Shown in pieces: positions 32,480 to 44,218 of a stretch of DNA of 64,000 nt (positions are counted from its first letter, which is position 1; every line of letters begins with the position of its first letter). A model generated the notes under the pieces. It did not search any database and was not told the DNA's origin. It saw only the letters and a list, made by a program, of their open reading frames with translations. The stretch comes from Phlebopus portentosus. Lineage: Eukaryota > Basidiomycota > Agaricomycetes > Boletales > Boletinellaceae. The position numbers and the translations under genes are program-made. Where the stretch lies: NCBI GenBank assembly GCA_037892935.1, contig JAYXKI010000013.1, positions 1,364,001 through 1,428,000 of the forward strand. The letters run 5' to 3'.

Positions 32480-32491
32480 ACAGCCAGCTAA

Positions 32492-33888
32492 ATGCAAAAA
32501 ACCTGAGATTTGGGGTAATCACGTGTGTTTTTTGACACATAGTGTGCCCTGAATGAACAAAAAAGAACAAAATAAATGGTCGATTTCTCTGTCAATATAG
32601 CACAAAAAAATCTGATATTGCCATGTAAAAAAACTACACAAAATTGTGCATCTGTACATGTAAAAATATCTGAGTTTTGTTGCATCTGTGTAGCAGAACA
32701 AAACAGATAACATCGAAAGACTAAGTTCTTGACCTTGTCCTTCACTGAATGTAAAAATCATAGCTTGCCCAATATCACCTGTAAAAATCTGATTCAACTG
32801 TGATAAATCAGGCCAGCCTAGTGATCATCTGTTTTCAACTTATTGTGGCTCCTCGACATGCATTCATGATAAAACTAGACAGTCTGTTGTCTCTCCTGCT
32901 TGTAATTCTCTCTCCTAGGCCATTGTAATTGCTATAACTTATGCATTCAGACACCAAAAAATCTGATTCTCTCTGCTAGAAAGGTATGCTAATGGGTGCT
33001 TTCAAACAGAATTATCATTGAGCTGGATAGGCCTGAGTGCAGCTGCATTACATATTTCATTCTATTATATAGGCCCGAAACTACTTTCACCCTGCAACTA
33101 TCTTTCTCCAAAACATCACTTGCTGACATATCTAGGCCATTCAGTTCTCAAATCAGGTCAGAGAATTGGTTCCATTATGTATTCCCTCCTCAGGAAAGTC
33201 GAAAGTGGTCACTAAGATAAAGACGTAACTCATAGGCCCAAGTAGCAGAAGGATAGTCTTTGAATAATATACAATGGCCCTCATGCAACTCCTATCACTC
33301 ATTCAGACCTCTGAGGCCCCTCACCTCTCCCCTTGTCCATGCGAACAAAATCTTGAAAGTTGAAAGTAGCCGATGCTACACAATATAAGAACACAGGTTC
33401 GTCGTTCTTTGTAAGCATGAACAGCACTCTAGATAGTGAATGCCTTGATCTGGCCACCAACATCCTACTTACCAGCTCAGAGCATCCCTGTTGACACAGA
33501 CGATGACAGTAAATGGCCAGTCACTGTTGTTGCTTTAAAACTAGAGTGCAAGGGCCCCGGGGAGGGCATGCATAGATTCATATTGCCAGGCCTGAGCATA
33601 TGTCAATGTAGATTTTGAATCGGATGTCAGACGTTACAGTAAATTAACAGAACTTCGAGAATGCAACTGCAGATACAATAATAAGTATGTGATAAGGGGT
33701 GCCATCGGTATGAGTGAGCAAAGTGAGAAAAGAAGAGGAGACTGATGTGCATGATGTCACTTGTTTCATGTGCCATACTCACAACTTGATCTTTAACTAT
33801 CACCATCCCAGATGTAGGTGGCTTATCGATGTTATCCGAACTATCATTCTGAAGTCCATGGTCCAGCTTTCGAATGAGCGTACCTTTA
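32492..33888. repeat. left terminal/subterminal region of element G
   Basis: Shares the ordered motif set of the F-type TIRs (AATCACGTGTGTTTTTTGAC, GCACAAAAAAATCTGAT, ATGTAAAAATCATAGC, AAATCTGATTC). Short frames here are mirrored in G' and come from the repeat. No gene supported. Confidence 0.6.
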
Positions 33889-35087
33889 TGTCTTATCAAC
33901 AGTGCAGCAGAAGACTTTTCAATGACCTACAAGAATGCATTGTCACCATGAACAAGAAGTTTAGCGTGTCTGAGATTGCAGCTTTGACTGAGCTTTCGAG
34001 AGCAATAGTTTTCTGGGTAATACAGGAATTCAAGTGCAACGGGACTGTTGCTACACAAAGTCTTAGTTTTCATAGAGGACTAAGGGCCCTCAATTATGAC
34101 CATACCTAGGTTTGCCATATACCTAATCCAATACTAGTTGTCTATTGGCTGACACTGTCTAGTTCCTCTGTGGGTCATTGGGCAATCGTAATAACTGCTA
34201 TATTGACGAGCTGAAGAAGCTTCTGCAGGAAATATAGGGAAAGAAAGTTTTGGACTCAACTATATGCAGGACTTTGCTGTGCACCGGCTTCAGATTAAAG
34301 AAGGTAATCATCTCTTTGCTTCCCTATGCATTCTGTGCAATTAATCAAATCCTGGTCATCTAAATATCAAAGAGGGCTGTTGAGTAAAGTGAGACCCTTC
34401 GTATGCAGTATGTTTCATATATAGATTCGTAGTATGCAGCAGAACAGTCAGTGTTTGTTGATGAGAGTGCTTGTGATTGACGGACTTTTCTCTGTGATAC
34501 TGCTTGGGCTCTTGAGGGTCTCTGTGCTTGTCAAAAACAGTTCTTCAACAGGGGTAAATAGTGAATATAACTTTTGCAACTCAGTGTAATTTTCTGATAC
34601 ATTCTGCTCAGCTTCTCTGTCCTGTCAGCTATCAGTCTCGATGGTATGATCAATTGCTCTGTCGTGGAGGGTGCCTTCAATACATGGTTGTTCATGGAAT
34701 TCATTGCCAGTCCATTGGACAAAATGAATCCCTTCTCTGCTCCTTGGTCCATTATCGTGATGGATAACTGCCTGATACATAAAGCCCCTCAGATTCAAGA
34801 ACTTATTGAATCATGGTCAGTCTTATATAAGAGATACTGAGAGCAGCATGTACTGACCATCACATAGAGGTGTCAGACTGGAGTTTCTTCCTCCTTATTC
34901 TCCTGACTATAATCCAATCGAGCCTGCATTTTTTATGTTGAAATCTAGGCTCAAAAGGCAGAGGCCTTGGAATCAGGATAATGCCTCGATTATTGAGCAA
35001 CTCTATGTTCAGGTATATTGTATCAGCTCTGTGGATAGCTATTCATTCTTCTGCCACTGTGGATATGATGTGCCAGTGTTTATATAA
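33889..35087 (+). pseudogene. DD34E transposase of element G, decayed
   Basis: ATG at 33,889 opens a helix-turn-helix region (MNKKFSVSEIAALTELS). Later parts lie in several frames separated by introns: a block with CYIDELKKLLQEI then a TAG, VFVDESACD-like residues, VMDNCLIHKAPQIQELIES (34,757-34,820) and YSPDYNPIEPAFF (34,895-34,935), ending at TAA 35,085-35,087. DD34E spacing is kept, but at least one in-frame stop makes it inactive. Confidence 0.75.
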
Positions 35088-35198
35088 TTTGAACATTAGA
35101 TTTGTATGGCCAGGATAGGTATAATAAGTAAGGCCAGTAATATGTATGTAAAATGCTCCTTTTCTCTTGCCACATCATAACTTTTTTCATCTCCTATG

Positions 35199-35554
35199 AT
35201 GAGGAGAACTACTCCCAAAAAGTGGTAGTCTCCTCAACTCCTAGGGGAACTACGAACAAGGAGGCCTTCGATGCACCTTCAAGACGCAGCAGTCAATAAG
35301 ACAAATATAGCACGGAAACGAGAGAGACCAAAGAAGAGCAAATAGATTATTGAGGATAAGAACAATGTTGAACCTGAGGTAGTGTTGATAGGCTCATCTA
35401 CTGGTACATGGCTAACAAGTTATAGCAGAATGATGTAGAGGCTGAGCTTCCAGGGAGGAGCTGAAGAACTGCTGATTATGATCTGACCTATATCTATGAG
35501 GAAGATTATGACAAAGAACTGTTGCAACTTGACATATTTTACATGACCAATGAG
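35199..35554 (+). pseudogene. accessory gene of element G, first exon fragment
   Basis: Begins MRRTTPKKW followed by a stop and resembles the basic N-terminus of the element I accessory gene (MSPTPRKLAAYK). It is placed about 110 bp after the transposase stop in the same direction, as in element I. It is cut by the LTR of C at 35,555. The assignment rests on position plus weak similarity. Confidence 0.4.
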
Positions 35555-36006
35555 TGTTAGGCGGCGAGACTAATGGGCGTCGATCTCGAGGTGGCCAACA
35601 CAACAACAAACAACTGGCTAACACGAGTTGCCGGGCTATACGCACGCTATGTCGCAGTGAAGGTAAGTAGAATTCAGTAAACTAATAATACAAGAGTAGA
35701 TACCTATGTCGCAGTGAAGGTAAGTAGAATAGAAAGACAAGGAACGAAAGAGTCAAACTATCTACTTATATATACTTCAAGCGCGAGAAAGGTCTACTCT
35801 AATGAGGAATCACATGATGAAGGAGTGGAGTGATTAATGAGCGTCTTAATTGGAAAGATCAGATTTAGTCATGGTCGATGACTGAAGATGAGTAAGCCAT
35901 GACGGAGTGAACGGAATTAGTAAGGATAGATGAGTAATATAAAGGAATGGTAAATTAAATGAATGATGACATAAGAAAAGAAAAGGAAAATGTTCGAGTC
36001 CTTACA
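35555..36006 (-). repeat. 3' LTR of chromovirus C, 452 bp
   Basis: TGTTAGGCGGCGAG...CCTTACA. The left part is of the A/B subtype, but the stretch around 35,850-35,960 is diverged from all other LTRs here. A polypurine tract adjoins it on the right. Confidence 0.88.
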
Positions 36007-38368
36007 TCACCCCCTCTCAAGGTTGGGCGTCCCGACCAACCACATAATCCTTCTGACGACGTGAACCTATACAGTGCTCACATGCTTTGTCGAGGTATTG
36101 TTAATTTTCGTGGAGCTCCAGGATGTTTGCGATAGAATTCTTGAATTGATTCCTGTGCATTATCTTTGACATCGGATTCCGGCTGCCATGTCGCTTCCTC
36201 ATATCCAACCCACTTGACCAAGAATTGGAGCCTTCCTCGATGTAGATGTGAGTCGAGTATTTCTTCAACCTCGTACTCTTCCTGTTCGTCAATGATCACT
36301 GGCGGGGGTGGAGGCGGCTTCTTTTGTGATTCGAAAGACGGTTGAACGGCCGGTTTGAGCAGGATCTCGTTAAAGATGGGATAAATGTGTTTCCATGTCT
36401 TTGGGATTTTTAGCTTATACGCGCTCGCGCCCACCTTTTCCATAACCTCGAATGGGCCAAACCATTTGTCGTCTATCTTCTTCGTCGGTCGGATCATCTT
36501 AATGTTTCGACCATCCAAGAAGACCTTTTGTCCCTTCTCATATACTACCGACTTTCCAGCATGACGATCATAAAAGCGCTTCATGTCTTCATTGGCCTGG
36601 GTCAGGTTGGCCTGAGTGAGTTCATGTATTCTCTTGACATGTTTAGCAAACTCTTCTGCCGATAGATTGGATGAAGTCATTCCAACACCCGTAAAGCCTG
36701 AAGGGTGTTGTCCCGTGTTGACGAAGAAGGGTGATAGTTTGGTCGCTGAATGTTCGCGATTGTTGTGCGCAAACTCTGCAAGAGCTAACCATTCCACCCA
36801 GTCTGATTATTGATGATTGACGTATAGTTGAAGGTACTGTTCAAGTTCTTGATTAACTCGTTCCATCTGCCCGTCTGTTTGAGGGTGGTATGCCGTTGAT
36901 AGATTGCCTTCAATGTGAAGGAGTTTGTACAACTCCCTCATCATCTTCGCATCGAACTGTACTCCTCGGTCATGGATGATCTTTCGAGGTAAGCCATGCA
37001 ACTGGAAGACATGGTCCCTGTAAATTCTGGCCATACCCTCTGCCGTCAATTTTGTCGTCGTTGGTATCGCATGTATTTGTTTGCTGAAGCGATCGACTAC
37101 CACACAAATCGCGTTAAATCCATTTGACTCTGGTAACTCTCCGATCAGGTCGACCGTGACAACTTGCCATGGCGCCTCCGGTACCTCGTTAGGGTGCAAA
37201 ACCTTTGCCCTTGTTGTTCTGAGGGCCTTTGTTCACTGACAACAATCGCATCCTCGCACGTAATTCCTGACATCGACATACATGTTAGGCCACCAGAAAC
37301 TTCTGTTCGCTAGTGCAACGGTCTTGTTCGCTCCTGGGTGGCCTGCCAACGTCGAGTCGTGACACTCTCTCATCACTTCCTCCCTCACGCTCGTTGGTAC
37401 GAAAATGTTTTGAAACTTCTTTGTTTTCGTCATCGAGAGCTTAACCGTCACCTCCTTTTTCCACAACCCATCTGCGAACACTAAGTTCGTCGGTCTCTCT
37501 TCCTCATTCAACTCTGTTTGTACTTTTCGAATCTTCTCAATCAATACATCTCTTGATGTCTCCACTGCTCCTCTGACCAGCCATTCATCTCTGATGAACA
37601 TGACGTCCTCATTATCCCATTCGCCCTTGTTGTTGTCCGCCCGCCGCGACAATATGTCAGCCTTGCCCAACGTCTTCCCTGGCTTGTGTACTAACGTGAA
37701 GTCGAATTCGGCTAAATCGAGTCGCCAACGAGCTTGTCGACGATTCAACTTTTGAGGCGATCGGAAATACGTCAAGTTTGCGTGATCGGTCCATACTTCG
37801 AAGGGTCTCTTAGCTCCTTGGAGGTATTATCACCATTCCTTAAGAGCTTGAATGATTGCAAGCATTTCTTTGTCATAGATCTCGTAATTTCGTTCGGCCT
37901 CCAAGAAGGTCGACGATCGATAGGCTATCACCTTCCACTTGTCGTCTTGTTTTTGAAGGAGTACTCCTCCAGACGCAAAGTCCGACGCATCTGCTTCGAC
38001 CTAGAAAGGACCCTCCTCGTTCGGGATGGCTAGAACCGGGGGACTACTCAACCGACCCTTCAACTCTTTGAACGCCCATTGTTCCTCCTCTCCCCACTTC
38101 CATTCCACCCTACCCATCAGCGTAGTCAAGGGTTTGACGACCGAACTGTAGTCCTTAACGAAACGTCGCAGCCAATTTCCTAATCCCAGAAATTGTTGCA
38201 GTTCATGGACGTTCCTTGGAATTGGCCAGTCCTGTACTGCTGCCGTCTTCTTGGGATCCATTTGAACTTCGCCATTACCAATGATGTGCCCGAGGTACTT
38301 GACTGTGTCGACTTCGAACTCGCACTTCTGCGGCTTTAGGAAAAGTCCGTTTTGGCGAAGGATCTCAA
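36007..38368 (-). pseudogene. pol: pol of chromovirus C, fragment
   Basis: Covers the end of RT, RNase H, integrase and chromodomain, closely similar to B. Stops include one before the integrase zinc region's last Cys-Gln (about 37,236), TGA-TAA in place of WRQYLQG (about 37,828) and TAG for Gln near 38,003. There is also a gap between 36,800 and 36,815. Inactive. Confidence 0.88.
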
Positions 38369-38826
38369 TGTTAGGCGGACGGCTCAAGGACTGAGTCGAG
38401 GCAGGCCAACATAACAACAAACAAGCGTGAATGAGATAATCCCAAACACGTCGCTCAGGTCAAGACAGCTAAGACGAGGCTTAAGTCCAGACCGTCGAAC
38501 GCTAGGTCGCAGTGAAGGTAAGTAGAATTCAGCAAACTAATAATACAAGAGTAGATACCTAGGTCGCAGTGAAGGTAAGTAGAATAGAAAGACAAGGAAC
38601 GAAAGAGTCAAACTATCTACTTATATAGACTTTGGGCGTGGGAAAGGTCTACCCTAATGGGAAGTCACATGACAAGGAATGGGATAATTAGTAAGCGTGA
38701 TAGAACATTGTGGAATGTTCCGGCAAAAGGATGAATAAGCGCATAAGAAAAATAAAAGAAAAGAAAAAGAATATTAAAATAAATGGTGACGTCAGAAAAG
38801 AAAAGGAAAATGTTCGAGTCCTTACA
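38369..38826 (-). repeat. 3' LTR of chromovirus D
   Basis: TGTTAGGCGGACGG...CCTTACA, the D/E subtype. It is followed on the inside by the pol stop and polypurine tract. Confidence 0.92.
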
Positions 38827-41800
38827 TCACCCCCCCTTCAAGGTTGGGCGTCCCGACCAACCACATAAGCCTTCTGAGGACGTGAACTTGTACAGCGCTC
38901 GCAGGCTTTGTCGAGGTATCGTTAACTTCCTTGGAGCTCCAGGATGTTTGCAGTAGAATTCTTGAATTGACTCCTGCACATTATCCTTGACGTCGGATTC
39001 TGGCTGCCAAGTCGCTTCCTCATATCCAACCCACTTGACCAAGAATTGGAGCTTGCCTCGATGCAGACGCGAGTCGAGTATTTCTTCAACCTCGTACTCT
39101 TCCTGCTCATCAATGATCACTGGCGGTGGTGGAGGTGGTTTCTTCTGCGATTCAAAGGATGGTTGGACGGCTGGTTTGAGCAAGATCTCATTGAAAACTG
39201 GATGGACCTTCTTCCAGGTCTTCGGTAGTTTGAGTCTGTATGCGCTTGCGCCAACCTTTTCCACTACCTCGAAGGGACCAAACCATTTATCATCCATCTT
39301 CTTCGTCGGTCGGATCGTCTTGATATTTCGTCCATCTAAGAAGACTTTCTGCCCTGCCTCATAGGTAATGGACTTCCCAGCATGGCGGTCGTAGAAACGC
39401 TTCATGTCTTCGTTTGCTTGGGTTAGGTTACCTTGAGCGAGTTCGTGCACCTCCTTGACATGTTTGGCAAATTCTTCTGCTGACAGGTTCGATGATGCCG
39501 TTCCAACCCCCGTGAAGTCTAAGGGGTGCATTCCCGTATTGACGAAGAAGGGAGATAGCTTCGTCGCTGAATGTTCATGATTGTTGTATGCGAATTCTGC
39601 GAGAGCCAGCCAGTCCGCCCAGTCCGACTGCCGATGGTTGACGTATAGCCGCAGGTACTGTTCTAGTTCCTGATTAACCCGCTCTGTCTGTCCGTCAGTT
39701 TGTGGGTGATACGCTGTCGATGGGTTGCCTTCAATGTGGAGGAGCTTGTACAACTCCTTCATCATCTTTGCGTCGAATTGCACCCCTCGGTCATGAATGA
39801 TCTTCCGTGGTAGTCCGTGTAATCGGAAGACGTGGTCTCTGTAGATCCTAGCCATGCCTTCCGCCGATAACTTTGTCGTTGTTGGAATTGCATGGATTTG
39901 TTTGCTAAAGCGATCGACCACTATGCAAATCGCATTGAACCCATTCGATTCTGGCAACTCTCCGATTAGGTCGACCGTGACAATCTGCCATGGCGCCTCC
40001 GGCACCTCATTAGGGTGCAAAACCTTTGCTCTCGTTGTCCTTAGAGCCTTCATCCGCTGACAACGATCACACCCCCGCACGTACACCCGCACATCTGCAC
40101 TCATCCTCGGCCACCAGTACCTGCGTGCTATCAGCTGGATCGTCTTTGTTGCTCCTGGATGTCCTGCCAGGGTCGAGTCATGGTGTTCCTTCATGACGTC
40201 CTCTCTGATGCTCGCTGGTACATATAGTCGGCGGCCCTTTCTCCACATGTCCCCTCTCTTCTCGACGTCCTTCGGCCTCACTCCCTCGTCCTCTTGTCTC
40301 TGCGCTTCCACAACCTTTTCAACGAGTACTTCTCTTGACGTCTGAACCATTCCTCTAACCAGCCATTCCTTCTTGATGAAAGTCACGTTCTCATTATCGC
40401 GCTCGCCCTTGTCATAATCCGCCCGGCGTGACAACAGATCAGCTTTTCCCAACGTCTTTCCAGGTTTATGGACTAGCGTGAAATCGAACTCAGCTAAATC
40501 GAGTCGCCAACGAGCTTGTCGACGATTCAACTTCTGTGGTGATCGGAAGTACGTTAGATTTGCATGGTCTGTCCATACCTCAAAAGGTTGGTTAGCTCCC
40601 TGGAGATATTGTCGCCATTCCTTTAGGGCTTGAACGATGGCGAGCATTTCCTTGTCGTAAATCTCATAGTTTCGCTCTGCCTCTAGGAATGTTGACGACC
40701 GATAAGCGATCACCTTCCATTTACCGTCTTGTTTCTGAAGAAGGACTCCACCAGTCGCAAAGTCCGACGCATCTGCTTCTACATGGAAAGGGTCCTCGTT
40801 GTTGGGTATCGCTAACACGGGAGGACTACTCAAACGACGCTTCAATTCCTCAAATGCTGCCTGCTCATCTTCGCCCCATTTCCATTCCACCTTACCCGTT
40901 AGGGTAGTCAAGGGTTTGACGACCGAACTGTAATCCTTAACAAAACGTCGCAACCAATTTCCTAATCCCAGGAATTGTTGCAGTTCGTGGACGTTCCTTG
41001 GAACTGGCCAGTCCTGTACTGCTGCCGTCTTCTTGGGATCCATTCGAACTTCACCATTGCCAATAATGTGCCCGAGGTACTTGACTGTATCAACTTCGAA
41101 CTCGCACTTCTGCGGCTTTAGGAAAAGTCCGTTTTGGCGAAGGATCTCAAAGACTCGTTTAGTGCGTCTGCGGTGTTCTTCTAGATCATTCGAGAAGATG
41201 AGAATGTCATCGAGGTAAATGATGACGATACCCTCATGAATTAGCTCCCGAAAGATGTCATTCATAAAGCCTTGGAACGTCGCTGGCGCATTACACAAGC
41301 CAAAGAACATGACCGTGGGTTCGAATAAGCCTAGATTTGTCCGGAACGCTGCCTTCCACTCGTCTCCCTCGCGAATCCGGATGTTGTAGTATCCCCAACG
41401 AACGTCGAGCTTCGTGATGTACCTTGCATCCTTAACCTTGTCGATGAGCTCATTTATCAGTGGCAACGGGTATTTGTTCTTGACCGTTCCTTCATTGAGC
41501 TTTCGATAGTCTTGGATTGCTCGTAAGCTCCCATCCTCTTTCTTGATAAAGAAGAATGGTGACGCCATTGGAGACTTCGACTGTCGGATACGTCCTGATG
41601 CTAGGTTTTCCTCAATGAACTCTCTCATCGCTTCTTGTTCTTTTGGCGATAACGGGTAAACCTTGCAGTCACTGGGTTTGAAATCCGGTTTCAGGTCAAT
41701 AGCGTGGTCCCACGTTCGGTGGTTTGGTAAGCGTTCGAACGATTCCTCACTAAAGACGTCAGCGTATTCCTCCAGGTAAGGTGGCCATTTTGCCGCTTCC

Positions 41801-42714
41801 TTCATCCGCACATTCCTCACAAACTCTTCATCTATCTCCTCGCTCGACAGTGGCGACTCACATTCATCAGGGCAACGGGTGAACTTAACTGTTCCTAACC
41901 TCCAATCAATCTCAGGATTATGCTTCATCAACCAGTCATGTCCGAGGAAGATGTTGCTTGACGCTAAGGATGTCACCGCCAGTCGAATCTCTTCCTCGTG
42001 TTTCCCAAAGAACATTCGTACAACTACGTATTCCTTGATCAATCCAGCCTCGTTGCTAGTTCCGTCAGCATTGAAGACTGGTCTAGGCCGAATGTACCTT
42101 TGGGTGGGGAAACCATACCGTTTGACAAAACCTTCGTCGATGCATGAGCCCGTGCACCCTGAGTCGATCAGTGCATGAGCATCAATGAAGTTTTCCTCTT
42201 CGAGTAGGGGGTTCGACAAGTCTACTTCGTCATCACCTGCTACCTTTGGGTGTACGATGCTAACGAAGGCGTCCAACTCCTTTCCTCCCGCCCGTCGCAC
42301 GAACTGATCTGCGTCCACAATGCCCTCGCGCCATACCTCAGCCGCGCGTCTGCCTACTACATCCCACACTGCTTCAGTGACGTTCGCCTGAGCAACAATG
42401 TTCCCGCGGTAAGGTGCTTCCGCCACAACCTCATTTTTTATAGCAGTTTGATTCCGCTCTTCCTTTCTCAATTCGCCTGCTTGCGCATCTGTTCTTCTGA
42501 CAAATAAATCTTCATAGACTTCGAAGTCATCGTTGTCCTCTTCAGATTCATCTGGCAGTACGTCGGTAAGGATCTTTCGAAGGATGAAACCGTCACTGGT
42601 ATTCGCATCTTGATATTGTACAACAGGACGATTATATTTTAACGAGTCCAACGGAAAGAGTCCTTTAGGAGACCGACCAGTCATTCCGACGTCTACGCCT
42701 GGTCTTCTGGAAAA
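38827..42714 (-). CDS. pol: Pol polyprotein of chromovirus D, intact
   Basis: Open for 1,285 residues from ATG 42,684 and also upstream to the slip site at 42,711-42,717. Domains by residue from that ATG: aspartic protease (DSG at 174-176), reverse transcriptase (YLDD at 490-493), RNase H (about 634-755), integrase zinc region (H834/H835 to C875), integrase catalytic D905, D965, E1001 (DD35E), chromodomain about 1,197-1,243. It would replicate the element and target insertion through the chromodomain. Residues about 765-875 differ strongly from B and C although both sides are nearly identical, a mosaic. The stop TGA adjoins the LTR. Confidence 0.92.
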   Translation of the reverse strand, partial: FSRRPGVDVGMTGRSPKGLFPLDSLKYNRPVVQYQDANTSDGFILRKILTDVLPDESEEDNDDFEVYEDLFVRRTDAQAGELRKEERNQTAIKNEVVAEAPYRGNIVAQANVTEAVWDVVGRRAAEVWREGIVDADQFVRRAGGKELDAFVSIVHPKVAGDDEVDLSNPLLEEENFIDAHALIDSGCTGSCIDEGFVKRYGFPTQRYIRPRPVFNADGTSNEAGLIKEYVVVRMFFGKHEEEIRLAVTSLASSNIFLGHDWLMKHNPEIDWRLGTVKFTRCPDECESPLSSEEIDEEFVRNVRMKEAAKWPPYLEEYADVFSEESFERLPNHRTWDHAIDLKPDFKPSDCKVYPLSPKEQEAMREFIEENLASGRIRQSKSPMASPFFFIKKEDGSLRAIQDYRKLNEGTVKNKYPLPLINELIDKVKDARYITKLDVRWGYYNIRIREGDEWKAAFRTNLGLFEPTVMFFGLCNAPATFQGFMNDIFRELIHEGIVIIYLDDILIFSNDLEEHRRRTKRVFEILRQNGLFLKPQKCEFEVDTVKYLGHIIGNGEVRMDPKKTAAVQDWPVPRNVHELQQFLGLGNWLRRFVKDYSSVVKPLTTLTGKVEWKWGEDEQAAFEELKRRLSSPPVLAIPNNEDPFHVEADASDFATGGVLLQKQDGKWKVIAYRSSTFLEAERNYEIYDKEMLAIVQALKEWRQYLQGANQPFEVWTDHANLTYFRSPQKLNRRQARWRLDLAEFDFTLVHKPGKTLGKADLLSRRADYDKGERDNENVTFIKKEWLVRGMVQTSREVLVEKVVEAQRQEDEGVRPKDVEKRGDMWRKGRRLYVPASIREDVMKEHHDSTLAGHPGATKTIQLIARRYWWPRMSADVRVYVRGCDRCQRMKALRTTRAKVLHPNEVPEAPWQIVTVDLIGELPESNGFNAICIVVDRFSKQIHAIPTTTKLSAEGMARIYRDHVFRLHGLPRKIIHDRGVQFDAKMMKELYKLLHIEGNPSTAYHPQTDGQTERVNQELEQYLRLYVNHRQSDWADWLALAEFAYNNHEHSATKLSPFFVNTGMHPLDFTGVGTASSNLSAEEFAKHVKEVHELAQGNLTQANEDMKRFYDRHAGKSITYEAGQKVFLDGRNIKTIRPTKKMDDKWFGPFEVVEKVGASAYRLKLPKTWKKVHPVFNEILLKPAVQPSFESQKKPPPPPPVIIDEQEEYEVEEILDSRLHRGKLQFLVKWVGYEEATWQPESDVKDNVQESIQEFYCKHPGAPRKLTIPRQSLRALYKFTSSEGLCGWSGRPTLKGG

Positions 42715-44218
42715 CCCTCGCCTTCTATGAGTTCTTCCAGCTCAGCGGGTACCGCTCGTACATCGACGTCATCGTCCTCTTCGAAAGAAGATTCCTTTGC
42801 TTGGCCGAGTTCCTCGAAGAGCGCCTTTCTGTCTGCTGGGACGAAGGCTGCAATGATGGCACGTATTGCTTCACGACCTCGCGGGCATTCCCTGATGTAA
42901 TGGCCCACCTGACCACACTTGTAACAAGCACGTGTACGACGCGCCTGGTTCATCATTACATCCATGGGTTGTCCTAAGCCTCCATACGTTACTCCTGTAG
43001 CATCACGACGATCTTGAGCGGGGGTATGAAAGGACGGGCTGCTTGTTGAGGCGGCATAAAACGTCTCATTGGTGGTGTCGGAGTTGGTTTCATCGCTGTC
43101 GAACTAATTGTCTTTTTCCGACGTTCAGCCATTAGGTCCCTGATTTGGCGCTCGACCCTGTCGACCTTGACGGCGGCTTTCTTGAACTCTTCATACGACG
43201 TCGGTTCATTGGGCAATCTCATGACCCCTTCCACAACCTTCGGGTTTAGCGCCCTCTTCAGGCGACTCATCAACCATTCGTCGTGTGCCTCTGTTGCTAG
43301 GCCAGCATCCACTCGACAAATGTCAAACTTGTTGAAAAACTCGTCGGCGTTGAGGTCTCCTTGGTACATTGCATCTAGTCGTTCGAAGGCCTTTTGGGAT
43401 CTGGCAGGGTCATCGAACGAAGTGTCCAGCTTCTTTAAGAAGGCGTCCCAGGCGTCCGTGAACGTCAGGTTGCCGTCTGCATCGACTGCTCCACTGGTGT
43501 AACTCTCTGCCCAGCGAGCCGCAGCACCACTCTTCATGTACGACAGGGCGAACATAATCTTACTCTTGTTCGTCCTGAATTCTGACTCAGATGCGTAGAT
43601 GTAGAGGCGCAGCTCTCGCTTGAAGTCCACATAATCGTGTTCACCATCGAAGTCTCTTGGTTTGGCGACGTGGACCTTCTTCGACACCTTTGATCCTTGG
43701 TTCGCACCTTCGCCTGCAGCTTGGAGCGCTAGTGCGACCGCCGTCGCGAGATCAGTCATTGCTTCCTTCGATAATGACATCTCGTGTTCTTCTTCTTCTT
43801 CTTCGTCTTCTTCACTTGGTATAAGCGGCGCTGGTTCTCGGAACTTTCCAAACGCCGGAGAAGGCTCGACAGTGGGGGCCAACGCTTGAGTGGTCGAACC
43901 CGATGGTTCTGGTAAGGGGGCCGTTGGTTGCATTGGAGTAGGAGGTGAGGGCTCGTCTACGTCGTCTTCTTGTTTCACTCTCCAGTGGATGGACCTTCCT
44001 TCCCTCTGGGAGTACCACCTCTTGGCAGTCTCGTCCCACCAGGCGCCGAAGACTTGATTTCCTGCTTTGACGATATAATGTCCCCGCGAGGCGCTCCACC
44101 TAGAGTTCGCAGGGAGGGCCGCTCATTGCTCGTCAGTTAGCTCCACCTTGATAGGCTGGGGGTGGAACGGGGATCGGGATGCTGTTCGGGCGGGACCGAC
44201 TTCGGATAACCGGCTCGT
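42693..44218 (-). pseudogene. gag: gag of chromovirus D, one stop and one frameshift
   Basis: Frame opens at ACG 44,218-44,216. A TGA near 44,127 replaces an Arg codon (DEQ-R-AALP) by a C to T change. A missing C in a C run near 43,017 shifts the frame before the zinc knuckle ([14 protein letters not shown] at about 42,900-42,945). Apart from these, the capsid core and the C-terminus ([13 protein letters not shown]) are intact. The GGGTTTT heptamer lies 22 nt before the stop. Confidence 0.85.
42711..42717 (-). promoter_or_regulatory. -1 frameshift slippery site (G GGT TTT), element D
   Basis: Codons GAG GGT TTT CCA in gag. After a -1 slip the frame reads through GGC GTA GAC GTC GGA ATG ACT into the intact Pol without a stop. 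Confidence 0.65.

Larger units (their letters stand above)
32492..35554 (+). mobile_element. element G: decayed DD34E transposon, 3' part removed by LTR C
   Basis: Left end ATGCAAAAAACCTGAG lies only about 12 bp from the right end of F. Order: terminal and subterminal region (32,492-33,888), transposase relic (33,889-35,087), start of an accessory gene (35,199-35,554), then chromovirus C. The transposase and accessory gene run in the same direction, as in element I and unlike F. An inverted second copy is G' (45,021-47,316). Confidence 0.75.
35555..38368 (-). mobile_element. chromovirus C, truncated by element D
   Basis: Minus-oriented: 3' LTR (35,555-36,006) and the C-terminal two thirds of pol. 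At 38,368 it stops after GATCTCAA inside the RT region, where D's LTR begins. Its 5' half, gag and 5' LTR are absent. Several stops mark it as an older copy than B or D. Confidence 0.88.
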
